Below are positions 50,961-64,000 of a DNA stretch of 64,000 nucleotides, piece after piece. The position numbers were made by a program, and so were the translations under genes. Source of the stretch: Numida meleagris. Its lineage: Eukaryota > Chordata > Aves > Galliformes > Numididae. How positions within the stretch are numbered: position 1 is the stretch's first letter; each line of letters starts with the position of its first letter. The DNA is taken from contig NC_034411.1 in assembly GCF_002078875.1 (NCBI RefSeq), positions 33,374,260 through 33,438,259 of the forward strand, in the 5' to 3' direction. Under the pieces are notes generated by a model, which did not search any database, was not told where the DNA came from, and worked only from the letters and a program-made list of their open reading frames with translations.

Positions 50961-53900
50961 AGGATGAAGCCACCTTGAGTGTCTGTACCTGGCAGCTGGC
51001 ACAGAGGCTGGTCCCACATTATGGAGCAGTGCAGCATAGTAGAAGCAGGTCTGTGGAGATGAGCTGTGGAGAGGTGCCAGTATCCAATGTCTGTCCATCC
51101 CTATAACCTTGTTTGCTGCAGTCTGGGCCCAGGAACTGAATGCCCATTGGCATCCATTGGGGCCAGCCTAGAGCACTGTCTTCAGCTAACATTCCTCCCA
51201 AAGAAAGCTGGCTCGTTTGGTCTGAGACCCCTCAGGTATGCAAACCAAAGCACAGTAAGCAAGGATGACAAAAGATTTGCTTCTAGTCCAAATTGACACA
51301 ACAGCACAGACACAAGCTTAGACATAGCTAGTTTTCTTAAATAGACCTAGCTTCCTTTCATAGAAAATGTGATTTGATCCCACAGAATTCATCACAAATA
51401 ACAGACAAAGAGACTTGAATCCAGTTATTTGAGAATAGGCCTGTAAAATGTCTTAGAAACATTATCTGGAACCCACTGACAATTCCTCAACCTCTGTAAG
51501 TTCGAGGTAGTCTAACCCCTTACCCTCCTCTTTCAGTTTTTTCATTTAGTCCCCTGGAGCTCAGACTGAAAGCCAGGTGCCCACATCTCCCTAAAGACAG
51601 GGAACGCTTTTATTTATGGAAACGCTTTCCTTGGTTTAGCACAAGAGTTTACTCCAGTCTTCTTTCTCTTCACTCCCACAAAGCACCCTAGCAGTCCATG
51701 ATACTCAGACATATGTAGGATTAATTTAGGCTTTCCACCTCAATCTCATTACATTTAAGAGAAAGGGATAATATTTTTTTATTGGCAGCTTATTTAACTA
51801 TTTCTGCACCTATCATGACTGACAAAAATAGGATCCTGACTTTGTGAAGCTGACAATAAGTCATCACAGGTTGACTGTCTCCCGAGCCACAATATTTTCT
51901 TATCATCCTTGCCATTAGCAGGTAGCACAACATCAGATAAAGGTAAAAATTACTGTTACTGAATGTAATATCATTTCTTGGAGGAAATAAGAATTTTACT
52001 GAAACCTGAAAGAAATATTTTGCTCTTACGCAAATATATCTAGTTAATCAAACAAGGAAAGAAAACAAAATCAGTGACAAGAGATGGGCAAAATCATAAC
52101 ATCGGGAAGTTTTAAACGACACATCTGCTGTTTTTCAAATGAGACAATCTGTTCATTGCAAAAGTTCCTTCCTGAAACCCAAGCTTTCTCTTCTAATGCT
52201 GACCACTTCTGACATTACTAAAGCCTTGCTCATTTCCTTTCTTCTGGCCTTCTCTGTTTTTTCAGTAGGCATTTCCATAGCCTAGAACAAAAAGCACTAA
52301 AATCTTTGAAGAGTCCAGTGCCAGTTTCCTCAAGGCATTAAAAATAATGTTGTAGTAACAGCAGTAGTTAATATAGTCACAATCAAAATCAAATTGTGTT
52401 CAGTAAGTAGTATAATTCCACAGGCTATAAAACTAGATACATATGCCAGCTCCCTCAAGTGAGCCTTACGTATTTATCTTTATTCTTTTTCTTTATTTTA
52501 CTTTTTCAACCTTGTATTCAGCTTCAGGATAGCATCCTCCCTGCTGGTTTCCAGCAGCCATCAAAACAATATGAAATTGCTGTGATGCTGCCATTTATTA
52601 ACAAATCCAGTTCAAATGATTTTACCCTGAAAATTTGGATGCAAGAATATTCCCTCCTGGGACAGTAACAATTAATACTTTGCTACCACAGAGCCAAATA
52701 ATTTCAAAGTTAACTATGTTCCTTACAGCTAAAAGACAATTTCAAGAGAACAGAAGACACAGTTTTATGAGGACAGCACCATGTATACCTTCATACAACC
52801 TACATAAACTATTCCTGTCTGTTATTCTTGTCATTTTATTTCCACTGTGATATCTTTTTTTTTTTCCAATAAAAAATTAAGATTTTTATATCTTTTTTTC
52901 CAGTAACAGAAGAACTGTCATGGTTTGGGCTTATTTACAAGCAAATTTGTGTACAAATGTGCATAGAGAATGTACACAGCAAATTTAAAACAACCTGTGA
53001 TCAGCTTTGAAACAACAACATTTAAGCATTTGGATTGATATTGTTTTCCTGAAAAGATTTACCTTTCTATTGATTCAGTGGGGTTACTAGAGATACACTT
53101 CAAAAATAGACATCAGTACCAAAATATCAGTGCCCATGAAGCTTAGGGCAGTCACACAGAATTCACAGTGACACAAAACAGCCAAATCATTTTGGAGTAG
53201 GTAGCAGTTTTGCTGGCACATTGGAAAGAGATCAGCAATTTCACTGATTTAGTGGTTTAACTAAAGAGGAGTGGAAAAAGGCAAAAGGGTCTATGATAAA
53301 ACAAAAGTAATCTGATTATGGTTCATACTAGCCAATGAACACATCACTAATTCAACTAGAGGAAGCAACTAACTAAGCTTTGTGTTCTACACCAAGTACA
53401 ACAGAGCACAGACTGTACTGCCTGCTAAATCCTAATCCTCCTGCTCACATTTTATCTGCTCAGTGAGTAAAACAAGAAGCAAGCTATAAGCCTACCGTAT
53501 TGCATGATATGTTTGTGTTTCAAGTAGTGATATTAATTAACAGCTGAAAGTGCAGGAGATAGAACGTTGTTATCACTCCATGTGAGGAATTAGAAAATAA
53601 GTTCTCAGTGGATTACCAGACAGTGGAAAGAATGGCTGGAAACTAAAATGAGTCATCAAGTTATCATTGAAAAAATGATAATTCAAAGCCCATCATAAAA
53701 GACTGGTTGCATTACAAGAACCTCGCTCCTTCCAGAAAAGTTAAAACTGAACATTCTTTTTCAAATGCTGATTCAAAAGCTGCTGATTAAAAAACTGCTG
53801 ACTAGGAAAAACAGTCTTTTAATATGATGCTATTTGATAAATATCTGAAAATAATATAAAATTCAACAGAATTTCCACTGAATTCTCCATTAAAATGACA

Positions 53901-54212
53901 AAGAATCCAAAAAGAACTTCAATCATTGCTAGTGTAAGTGAACAAAATCAAAGCTGGAAAATAAAATAAAAAAATCTTAAGAACCCAATTTTAGAAGTTC
54001 TACAAATGTCTTGCTAAAGATTTTATTCTTCTCAACTTCTCTAGGAGAACTGCTATAGCAAGACCAATGGTAATAGTCAGCATAGCATTTTCAAATAAAA
54101 AGATCTATTGAAAAATTTAAAAGTAATGCAATATTGAATGTTACTTGTAGACTAACCAAGAAAAATCTAGTATAATCAGAACTGTACAAGTGAAATAAAT
54201 AACCAAAAAAAG
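50961..54212. other. Unique non-coding DNA, no gene recognised
   Basis: No gene or transposon was recognised. There are T-rich tracts around 52855-52900. A 15-bp imperfect tandem repeat (tgctgattnaaaanc, about 2.6 copies) lies at 53766-53802. Confidence 0.55.
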
Positions 54213-54570
54213 CATAGATTCATAGAATATCCTGAGTTGGAAGGGACCTACAAGGATCAAGTCCAACCTCCACCTTCACACAGCACCACCCAAAATTCAA
54301 GCCTTCAGTCTCAGAACATTGTCCAAACACTTCTTGAACTCCAGCAGAACGGGGACTATGACCACTGCCTGGGGCAGCCTGTTCCATGCCCACTGTCCAC
54401 TGGTAAAGCACGTTTTCCTAACCCCTCCCTGACACAGCTCCATGCTGTTCATAGCCCTCCTCTGGATACTCTCTGATAGGTTTGTGTCCTTCTCATATTG
54501 CGCCACCCAAACCTGCACACAGTGCACAGGGTGAGGCCACACAGCACAGAGAGGTACAACCCCTACACAG
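54213..54570 (-). mobile_element. CR1 LINE fragment, minus strand, internally deleted
   Basis: On the + strand this starts with the complement of the CR1 3' end (catagattcatagaatatcc, gttggaagggacctac) and follows the same order of words as the copy at 16384. At 54445-54452 it jumps from the ctccatgc segment straight to tagccctcc. In the 16384 copy these two points are about 169 bp apart, so about 163 bp have been lost here. On the minus strand a remnant of the ORF2 tail (VWVAQYEKDTNLSESIQRRAM) is readable. The right edge is approximate. Confidence 0.9.
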
Positions 54571-56987
54571 ACACCTATGGCATAGGTACACCATATCATA
54601 CCCAAACACGTACGTTGGCCAACTTATACTGATAGGCTTCAGGCAACTGACATAACCATTATCCAGGGAAAAGTCTCACACTTGGTTTCTGAATGGACAG
54701 TACCTAACTACTGGTTAGGTCCCACAAAGAATGCAAGTTGCTTAGGATCCCAAAGAAAACCTACTCATAATCATAACTTCTTGATGTGCTGCTGAATCAT
54801 TCAATGACCTGTATAAAAACTCCTCAGTTTCATTTTTATTTTCCACAGACAAATGTATAATGCCCTCTTTTAACATCTCATTTTAGTATTATCGGGTGTA
54901 ACACTTTCTAGCTGATGTTAACCCCATCCTTCTGAAATAATTGCCCTGAGAAAAAATGCTTCTGAGTCATCATCTTAGAGTTTGTTTTGTGTAATACTCC
55001 AATAATCTCACACAATGTATTCTTCCCTATTTTTCATGAGATTAATTTAACTCTATCAGCTAGATAATCAGATCAGATGCACGCAAGCATTTGCTCTCAG
55101 TTAATTGTCTGGGCTTATTTTTATAGGCTGTGGAAAAATACAGAAGACCACCCCCCCTCCAGCTCCCCCAAGGGTGATTCAGTCCATCTTGAGCACTCAC
55201 TTCAACAGAGGGTTATTCATCTCCTCTCTTTCTCTTCCTAACTAGAACTACTTCTAAGGAGCTGAAGTCAGAAGAGATGAAACCCATTACTAATACCTTA
55301 CAATTACATCTGCAGCATCGGCTAGCATTGTTCAACAGGAGCATATTTGTGGTGCAAAACATTTTGTGCTAAGAAGCAGCACACATTCACGCTAGAAACG
55401 CTTCAGGTAGAGAGAGGCAGCAGTATTTCAGACTTGTTCCAGTTTGTCCCTATGGGCTGAAAGTCCAACAGCAGCAAGTGCTTATTTAGGTTCCCTACTG
55501 CAGTATGCCTGATAGTTCAGTTTTTATCACCATTTTCCACAGCCCAAAAGCATTCCACAATGAAACCAACATTGGTAAACCCAGGAGGTTCAGTTTAAAA
55601 GCATGTTCTTAGTCCAAATTGAATTGCTAATATAGATGTACTGTGGTAGTATTAGTGTACTTCAGAACTCAGCTGTTGGCTTGTTGGCACATTCTGTCAG
55701 CACCCTGCCATCCAGGCAAATGCAATCCCTATTGACAACCGCTAGTTCTCCGTACCAACCCTGCATTTTTGACCCTTCTTACATCTGCTGGAGTGATGTT
55801 CTGCATGATTGTACCTGACATCTTCATGGTTATATACTGTCACCTCCCCCTTTTGGTCCACAGATGACTAATTTAAGAGACAAACAGCATGATACAATGA
55901 TACCTCTGAGGGTGAAATGAAAAACTGTTGGCATGGGTTGGAGAGTGAAGGATTCCAGCACTCCCATTTTCTCAAACACATAATTCTTGCCTTTGACCTT
56001 AATGAGTTTCACTCACTATTCAGGTTTTAAAAGCCTCTGATGAATCTAGGAGCAAAACATTTTCGTTTTCAATAAGAAATCATGCCAAACACAGTATGAG
56101 GCAAACTCAATTGAAAAGTAATCCCTGGGAACAAAGTGAAGACTAATAACAGACGTTGGATCACCTGATGCTGGGTCTCACCAGCAAATGTCACTGCTAA
56201 ATCAGGCATCCTTTGTTACCTTAGGAAATAAGTTGCATGGAAAATTTAAATCCCACAAAGAGAACTATTGATTTTAGAAGAGGAGATAAAGGCCTACTAA
56301 TAATGAAGCAGCAACAATGTAACTTCACAGATATTTAGTGGTTTAAACTGCTTGTCTTGAGTCCTTTCGGTAGGATGAACGAACACCCAAAGGTCATTCT
56401 GCTCTGTCATTCACATCCCACATTTCACTTAAGCTGGTCTTCTGCTACCCACAAGAAAGAAGTGGGCATTTGAATAGTGTTTTGCACATGGAGGACTGTC
56501 AGTAAAATGGTCCTTAATCTCAGGAATGCTATATATGTCAAGTTTTCAGCCCAATTTTAAGTGTTAATATGATTCAGCAGAGATAAAGCAGTAATTCACA
56601 ATATGTTTTAGCTGTAGCAAAGACAAAGTTGGTGTTCATCTTTCCTCCTCCCCCTCCCACATTAACTAGAACAAGCTAGCCAAAGGCCGCTATTACCAAA
56701 AGGAAAGATCAATCTATTCCCACTCCCCAAGCCAGTCATCTTAGTTACCCCATCCCTTTCAGAACATTCCTCTAACCACCTGCACAGAGGAGGAAAGAGC
56801 AGAATTAGAAATCATTCATGGACCAGAGCTCTCAGCTGAATTCACCATGCCCAGAATTCACCAGCCATTAGGCCTCACCACCTTCACATCCAGCAGATTT
56901 CTACTCCTTGTCTACATCACCTCTCACACCTGAAAGTCAGAAGAGGTAATGTTTATAGTGAAACTACATTAACTTTTACATACAAAT
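54571..56987. other. Unique non-coding DNA, no gene recognised
   Basis: Short open frames only (at most about 60 codons), with no recognisable domains or repeats. A C8 run lies near 55150. Confidence 0.6.
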
Positions 56988-57262
56988 AAGGGGGAATGGT
57001 TTTAAGCTGAGACAGGGGAGATTTAGGTTAGATATTAGGAGGAAGTTTTTCACACAGAGGGTGGTGACGCACTGGAACAGGTTGCCCAGAAAGGTTGTGG
57101 ATGCCCCATCCCCAGAAGCATTCAAGGCCAGGCTGGACGTGGCTCTGGGCAACCTGGTCTAGTGGTTGGCTACCCTGCACACAGCAGGGGCACTGAAACT
57201 AGATGATCTTTGAGGTCCTTTTCAACCCAGGCCATTCTATGATTATGATTCTATGATTATGA
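56988..57262 (+). mobile_element. CR1 LINE 3' end, + strand
   Basis: A 275-bp 5'-truncated CR1 copy covering the last part of ORF2 and the 3' end. Diagnostic words in order are ggttagatattaggaggaag, cactggaacaggttgcccag, gatgccccatcc and gaaactagatgatctttg. It closes with two to three copies of the CR1 terminal repeat (attctatgattatg). It is moderately diverged, and its sequence differs enough from the 29.9-kb and 16.4-kb copies to suggest another CR1 subfamily. Confidence 0.93.
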
Positions 57263-60200
57263 AATATATATGTTCTCTTGTCAACTTATTCCCTCGTTGT
57301 GCTGCTCATGAGTTACACCATCTTCTATTCTCAGTAGTAGTAGATCAGTCTCAAAGACAAGAAAAGTAGCACAAATTATGCATCCACATGATGCTAAAGC
57401 CATGCCTGCAACACAATGCCTCAAAGGTGGGTCTGGTTGGGCCAAGGTAGATACAGCAACAAGCTCAGTAAAAAGGCTGAAACACTTTTCCTGGAAGCTC
57501 AGTGAATTCCCCCATGCTACTGCGCTCTTATCAAGCCAGCTGATTTAAAGCTAATTTGTGTATGCAGTCCCTGTGCAGTCACAGTAGCAACTACACTGGA
57601 GCAGAGAAACATTAAATAAGTTCTGTCTTTTCCGGTCCAATTCCCCCCACTTCGAATTTTGTCACTACATAACTGATGAAAAATGACTATAAAATATACC
57701 AGTTCTATCTGAAAGCATTTCTTATAAAAATAAGCATATACACACAATTCATGTGAAACAAAGCTGTAAATACATATAATAAAGATTCGAAGGGAGGCTG
57801 TTATTAAATGCCAAAGCTCCAGTTCAGATCTCAGAGATGCTTCACTTCAGCCTCCAACTGATGTTAGTGTATTATTCCCAGTTCACATGAATGTAAGTAT
57901 GAACATTTGCAGGCCCAAGGACTGAGTCCACAAAACAGCAAAAAAGCTCATTTATATAAACAAAGGATCTCTTCAAGCTGTTCATATAAATTCTAAATTT
58001 GCAGCACCACTTACTGACACATGTATTTCTATAACAAAGCTGTTTTTAAGTGAATAATAAAAAGTTTCCTACTTAACAACACTAGAACTAACAAGACTGA
58101 AATCTGTTAGGCCCAGAGTTTGTACACCATAGGCTAAACTCTGCCCTAAATTCTAAATCTAGAGAAGTTTTTAGTTCAGAATTATTTGGTGTTGCTGTCA
58201 GCTCTGTCAGACTACTGCATTTTTCTCTTCATGTACAAAATAGAAATGCTGACAGTTGCATCTCATTCAACAAAATTCAGTGAATTACTACAGCAAGAGA
58301 GTATATTGAGATATTAAGTGCATCAATTCATGTCAATTTATACCAAAATATTGTAGAAGGAGATTTTTCATCACCAGAACATCACACTTTGACACCTTAC
58401 TTAGTGCTAGTTTTACTGACTGCCACACTGCATTCCAGAAGCCTTTTCTTGCCTTATATCATGGCAAAAATGAAGCAACAAACAATGTGACAAGTTCAGT
58501 GCAGTCATGCCACTTCACACTCCCCACAAAGATTAAAAAATCATTCTTGGTGAATATCAGAAGTCTCAGTTAACAGCTCAGATGAACACTGTAGTACTCT
58601 CGCTCAGATAAACTAAGACATTATATGTTTATACTCAATGTGTTTTTCAGCAGATCTCTACAGCTGTTATTTCCAGCATCTTGGTTTCTGAGATTCAATA
58701 CCATGAATTTTTCCACATATGAAACATTCAGCTCCACATTTTAAATACTGTGAACGAATTTGAAGTAACAAATACACATTAAAGAATCAAGAAGTGCACA
58801 TGACCACTCCTCCAGTCACAGGCAACAGTTGCCTAATATACTAGGAATTATTCTCACATAATATGTGTACTGATTAAAGTTCATCCCCAGCTAGCAGCCC
58901 AGGCCTAAACCTGAAGTCTAAGTTTTTTCCCTTAAATAGAGTGAAGCTGAACAGTGAATACAGGTTTTTCTCAAGTTTAGAGTCATCCTTTAGACTCAAG
59001 TCTGGAAGCCACATCTTACAGAATTACAAAGGATAAATTAAGGTCTAGAAATATAACATGAAATTCAATACAGCCTGAGAAGACCCATTTGTCACGTGGA
59101 GACTGTAATTAAGTTCTTGGTAGAACTAAGCATCACCAACCATCAACAAAATCCTTTCTATATCCAGGATAAAAGATGAAATGTCTATCTGTAAACTACA
59201 TCAAAGAGCATTAGCTGTTGCTAATGCTAGCTATGTCCTGTCACCTTTCCTCCTGGTTATTTGCAAGGTTGCTATATAGCCACATTTTGCATCTGAATCA
59301 CAGATCGCATAAAGGATTTCTTCGATTCTGAAACTTCACACACCAGTCAGAAATGCTTCAACTTTTCTTAAAGGATTTTGATTTTATGTCAAAAATTGAT
59401 GCATGTCATGAGTGACTAGACATGGAAAACCTTGGCATTCCACTGAGTACTGATACCCTGGATATGTCACTGTGATTACGTCCCATCCCACAGATCCATA
59501 CTGAAGGTTTTCCTTTTAGTGTCAGAAACCTCCCAAAGCAGAAGTGTTGCTGAAATCTTTGTATTTACTCAACCAAGAAACGTAGTCCCTGACAGCAAAG
59601 TACTGAAATAGGTTAGGCCTAAAGAAGAGCAACATACAGGCTGTAAGAAGCAGCAACTTTGTGAAGGCAAAGTAAAGAAGTAGAGAAGCTCCCATGCTCC
59701 TGGAGGCCCCTCAGCCCCTGCACTGCCCAGTCCACCAACACGTTCCCTGACTCCTGGGCTGCACCTCTCCTTGCACATCTTCACAATGTCACCCCTAGTC
59801 TGTAAACCATTCAGCTGAATGCCTAGCACCATAGGTTTATGAGCATTCATATTTGCTTCTGAAAACAGCTTACACTGTTGTCTACTCCAGGCAGTTAAAT
59901 AAGTCCAAGGGTCCATTCACGTCACAAAACCTTGGGAGAAAATCAGAATCTATGCTTATGTATAGATCTAGGTCTATCCTCCATCTGCACAGCTGAGTCA
60001 CTGTGAAGTTTCTCTTGTAGCATTTGCTCTAATGGAAAAAAAAGTCTGCTCTCACCTTGCAGCCACCTTGTACCACAGTCTGATGCCCTGCACTTCTGGA
60101 TCACAGCTTGCCATCTGGACTTCTGCCTTCCTCTGAGCTCAGTCCCTGTCCTGGGCCACCTCACAGTCGTTAATTAGTGGCACTGCCTACATGCAAAGCA

Positions 60201-63200
60201 TTCTACCCATCATCATTTATATTATAAATGCCTTTCCCCCCCTGAATCTCCGCTATGTTCCTGCTGCTAAATGTCCTTAATTTCATGTTCTTTGTACTAG
60301 GTTCTGACTTCAATAATGCTGCAATGAAAAGCAGTTTTAAAGCAAAGCATGCTGTCAGAAGCCCCTTCAAGCAGATGTGATTTTCTCATAGCTTAGCCTT
60401 TCTGTGTAGGCTAAGAATCTTAAACTGAGTAATTAAAAAACCTAAACAAACAATAAATGTTTATGGTCAAGTCGTTGAACATGCTAGATTTTCAAATATT
60501 TCCTGAACAGCTGCCCATGTGCTTGTGAGCTCTTGCAGACCATTAGTTTCCACACCAGTCTACTTGCATCATTATAAGATTTAGCTTGTAAAAAAAAGCT
60601 AATATAGCTCATTACAAAAGGGAAGTTTTAGCGATGTGAAACCAACTAAAACGAATTGGTAATGAATGCAAGAGCCGACTGCTGACATGTTCTGTTCTGC
60701 TATTATATCAGCATGGTAGCATCAATGAAAATGAGGCTTTTTGAACGGAAGAAGTTGGCAAATCATCCAAACCTATCAAAAACTACTGCAGACATGAATA
60801 AGGAAAAGATTGAGAAAGCACATTCCTAAGAGACAAGGCCCTACATTGACAGGGAACTAGAAGCGCAAGATTTAGATTTTCTGACGCTCTTCAATTTTTT
60901 AAGATACATCATATATGATCTTGAGTCACTTTGGTAACAGCAGAGTAGAAGTACCTATCAATGCACACGCATTTTTTGAAAATGCTGTAGTTAAGCTTTC
61001 AGAAACACAAAAATGTGCAAGTGCTGTCCACTTCAAGTTTCCAGAGGTAATTTGGCACCAACATGCTTTTGAAAGCTTCAACCCAGGGACTCTGATTCTG
61101 CTCCAATAAGCATTATTTCCCTGCTCTCAAAAATCCCATCCCAGCTGAGGTCTCCGGTGGCTTGTAAAGTAAAAAAGAATAAACTGTTTGATAACTATAG
61201 CACAGGAATTCCCTGGGACTTTCTCTATTGAAACAAGTGACCAAGCTAAAGAAATGCTGGTTTGTTCTTGTTGGTTAAAAGTTTGTCCAAGTACTGCAAA
61301 GCCAAAATAAACTGCAAGAGGTTTTTACAGCACTGGCCAACAATTTTATACTCTTAGATGCAACTGGACAACAGTAGAGCATGAATGTGAGTCACACAGG
61401 TGACTGAACAGAAATAGCGTTGCCTGAGGCACAAGCTAAAAATTTCTGGGCAAAAGCACCACAGACTAAGTAGTGCCATGAGAGAGAGTCCATCGTGTAA
61501 TCCTGTGCATTCTCTCATTTCAAATATCTTCCCCCCAAATGGCCTTTCCCTTCTTTCTCTACTCCAGGATCTGTAGCCTGAGGACCTCCCACTTGGAGAA
61601 GCCAAATTCAGTACATTCAACCATGCTGAGAATCCCTGAATGTGCCGGAAGACATGTTGCAGATCTGCACCCAGACCTGGAGACTTGCTCTACAGGTAAC
61701 AGTCCACCAGCCAGAAGCAGAATGCACATGTATGGTCTCAGTCCCGCATCAGTCCTGCAGCAGCACCACCACCAAGGCTGGCAGCTGAGCTCCCTTCCTG
61801 CCAGACATAAGCCTGTAGGCCTTCCTCAGGAAAGCAGTCTCGTTTTTCTTTTTAAAAAATTTGCTTGGCAGGAGCAGAACTGAATATCTCTCTGGAGAGG
61901 CAAGGAACTTCGCTGTATGTTATACAACCTGATTGCAGCCTCCAGACAAGCATTACAAGACTACTAGAAGTCAGAACACCATCTAAAACTAATCCACTTC
62001 TGAACAGGAAGAGATTATGACAATAAGGAAATACAACTCTATATTTTTAATGCCCTGGGAAGGCAATTATTATCCTTCTTCCTATGGAGCTTCAAGGCAA
62101 AAAATGTGAGCATCCCATCACCACCAAAAAAAGTTATATAACCAAAATTCCACAAATCCGGAGCTAGGGGATGACAGGTTGCCTGCATTAACTCTAAAAT
62201 ATTTCATAAAAGCATGCCAGAAAAAAGATCTGCTGCAGTTTTAATTCTGTTCCCTCAGCCATAGATAAATGTAATGATACAGCACCGCAAATTAAATATT
62301 CTAATGTAAATCAGGTCCATTTCTGAAAGTCACAGTGACCTAAGCAGACACCCAGAATAAAAGCTTGCCAAAGTTCTCTCAATCAAAGGACAAGTCTAAT
62401 AGTTCTCACAGTACACAGAACTATACAAATAGAATTTCTCCATCTTCTATATAAATGCGCACAACTTGAAATGAATTCCTCTGAAGAAGATGAGGTAGCT
62501 AGCAGTTGTATAAGAAACTAATGGGAATTTTAATAAGGTAGCAAAAAATCTGTGATGGACACAGCTGTTCAATATCTCTTACATTTCATCCTGAATTTTA
62601 AATAATTAATTTTAAAAACCAAACAAACAGTAATTGGGTTTTAATAATTGAGAGAAGACCAGATAAGGAAACAATATCCAGCAAACAGGAAAGGAAATTA
62701 AGAAGTGATGGAAATGGTCTTAGAAGTTGCAGATAACTTCAAATCTTGGTTCAATGTATTTAATTTTCTCCTCAGGGAATTCAGACACCCTTGAATCTTA
62801 CTCATGTTCTTGCTTTGCTTCTTGTTAAACAAGACTTCAGTGATTTTATGTACTGCTGCAACACTATATTTAGTTTTATGACTTGCAATAGCTAACACTG
62901 CAATAGGATGGCCTTGTACTTATTAAGAAGCAGTTCTGCTAATGATGTTCATGATCTGTTTTGTGAGATAAGTAAATTCAAAGATGTGCTCCTAGAGATT
63001 ATACCCACAGCAGCTCTTTGAACAGCACACAAACTTATCACCGCCAGCTTAACCCTTGATGGATGGCTGCACAGAAAGGGGGATCCACATACACACAACA
63101 AGGATGTATGGGCAAATTGTTCATCTGCACTTGTTCTCTGTTTATTAGAGTGTTTGGTGTAGGTGGGCACAGATAGGAGCAAAGATCTTTGGTGTCTAAG

Positions 63201-64000
63201 AACACTTAATTTTGTTGCAACATACTTTAAAAATATAGGCTACATTATATACAAGGACCACAAAATAAAAGTCAGTTGTTCGCTTTTTTCATTGCATGGA
63301 GGTGTCAGCACTGAAAGGGTGCTGTGGATTTACAGTGTCCCAGAGCTTTCATATTTCTAAATGTATAAAGAAATTTCAGAGAGGCTTATATGGAGAACTC
63401 ATGAAAGACTTCAAGCAACAACTCCGGATGCTCTTCAAAAAAATTTAATTAAAAAAAGCCTTTGACAAATTTGTAGTGTTTTTCCTACCCCTCACTGTCC
63501 TATACATTTGTTTATTTAAATCAGTCTAGTGTGAGATTCACAGATATGCAGCATGCCTCTGATATAACCAAGCCAGGGGCAGTTGGCTTAGCACAGAAAT
63601 CCTCAGGAATGCATCTGAAACCCCCAGATGAGCACTAAGCCCACAGATAGCATCTCAAAGCTGCTCTCAGGGTCTCCTCTGACCCAGAACGCTCTAAGAC
63701 AGGAGAGTTATATGGTTGAAAGTTTTCCAAGCCCCACAGCATGGCTCAAATTCTAACAAGTCACTCCTGCTTAGAAAAGCTTTAAAAAGATCCAGCAATT
63801 TTTGTTGCTGCTTTACTATAAAGCAAAATACCAAAGTGTTAAATTGACCAACAGTATTCTTCTCAGTCATGAGTTAATAATATGCTGAAAGTCAGCAAGC
63901 TCACTTTAATTTGGATTATGAGTCAACAAGGAAATAGATGTATTGAAACTAAGGTCCCGTAAGACTAATTGGGCCAGGTATTGCTACACCTTATCTCTTA
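57263..64000. other. Unique non-coding DNA, no gene recognised
   Basis: AT-rich sequence with open frames up to about 115 codons (59569-59916 minus, 61539-61883 plus) that carry no known motif. No transposon ends, RNA genes or CpG-rich regions were seen. The stretch 60600-60730 is repeat-free and of unusual, motif-rich texture. Confidence 0.55.

Noticed and set aside
1..64000. Search by eye for CRISPR arrays, bacterial-type operons, tRNA or rRNA genes and CpG-island promoters.
   Set aside because: None found. Composition and transposons mark this as vertebrate nuclear DNA, where the first two are not expected.

Overview
The window reads as non-coding nuclear DNA from a bird, most likely a galliform such as chicken. 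It is AT-rich, has no CpG-island-like stretch, and its interspersed repeats are bird types: five 5'-truncated CR1 LINE copies, two mariner copies that resemble the galliform Galluhop (mariner1_GG) family, and one solo LTR with alpharetrovirus-like architecture. The species and the mariner name come from memory of the families, not from a search.

No intact protein-coding gene, tRNA or rRNA gene was recognised. The open frames outside the transposons are short, show no domain I know, and look like chance frames. The recognisable coding remnants are CR1 reverse transcriptase (+ strand, 29926-30900, one in-frame stop, then a frameshift; smaller remnants on the - strand near 16850-17000 and 54480-54570) and mariner transposase (+ strand, 48151-49163, broken).

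Layout. 1-16383: unique AT-rich DNA with homopolymer tracts at 4442 and 7315 and a short exon-like interval at 15285-15343. 16384-17000: CR1 (-). 17001-28221: unique DNA with a cluster of homeodomain-type TAATTA cores at 18161-18330. 28222-28552: internally deleted mariner. 29915-31145: CR1 (+) carrying RT motifs. 31146-45801: unique DNA, including a 370-bp block at 41460-41830 that looks like a conserved non-coding element. 45802-46185: solo LTR (-) with a 6-bp target duplication. 47994-49258: near full-length mariner with a (TTTTG)n tract inside. 50795-50960: CR1 fragment (+). 54213-54570: CR1 (-) with an internal deletion. 56988-57262: CR1 3' end (+). 57263-64000: unique DNA.

Recognised transposons cover roughly 4.6 kb (about 7%), which fits a bird intron or gene desert. 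The sequence does not show which gene, if any, spans the window. I found no new biological system. The best leads are the two regulatory-looking blocks, the exon-like interval, and the autonomous-plus-deleted mariner pair.
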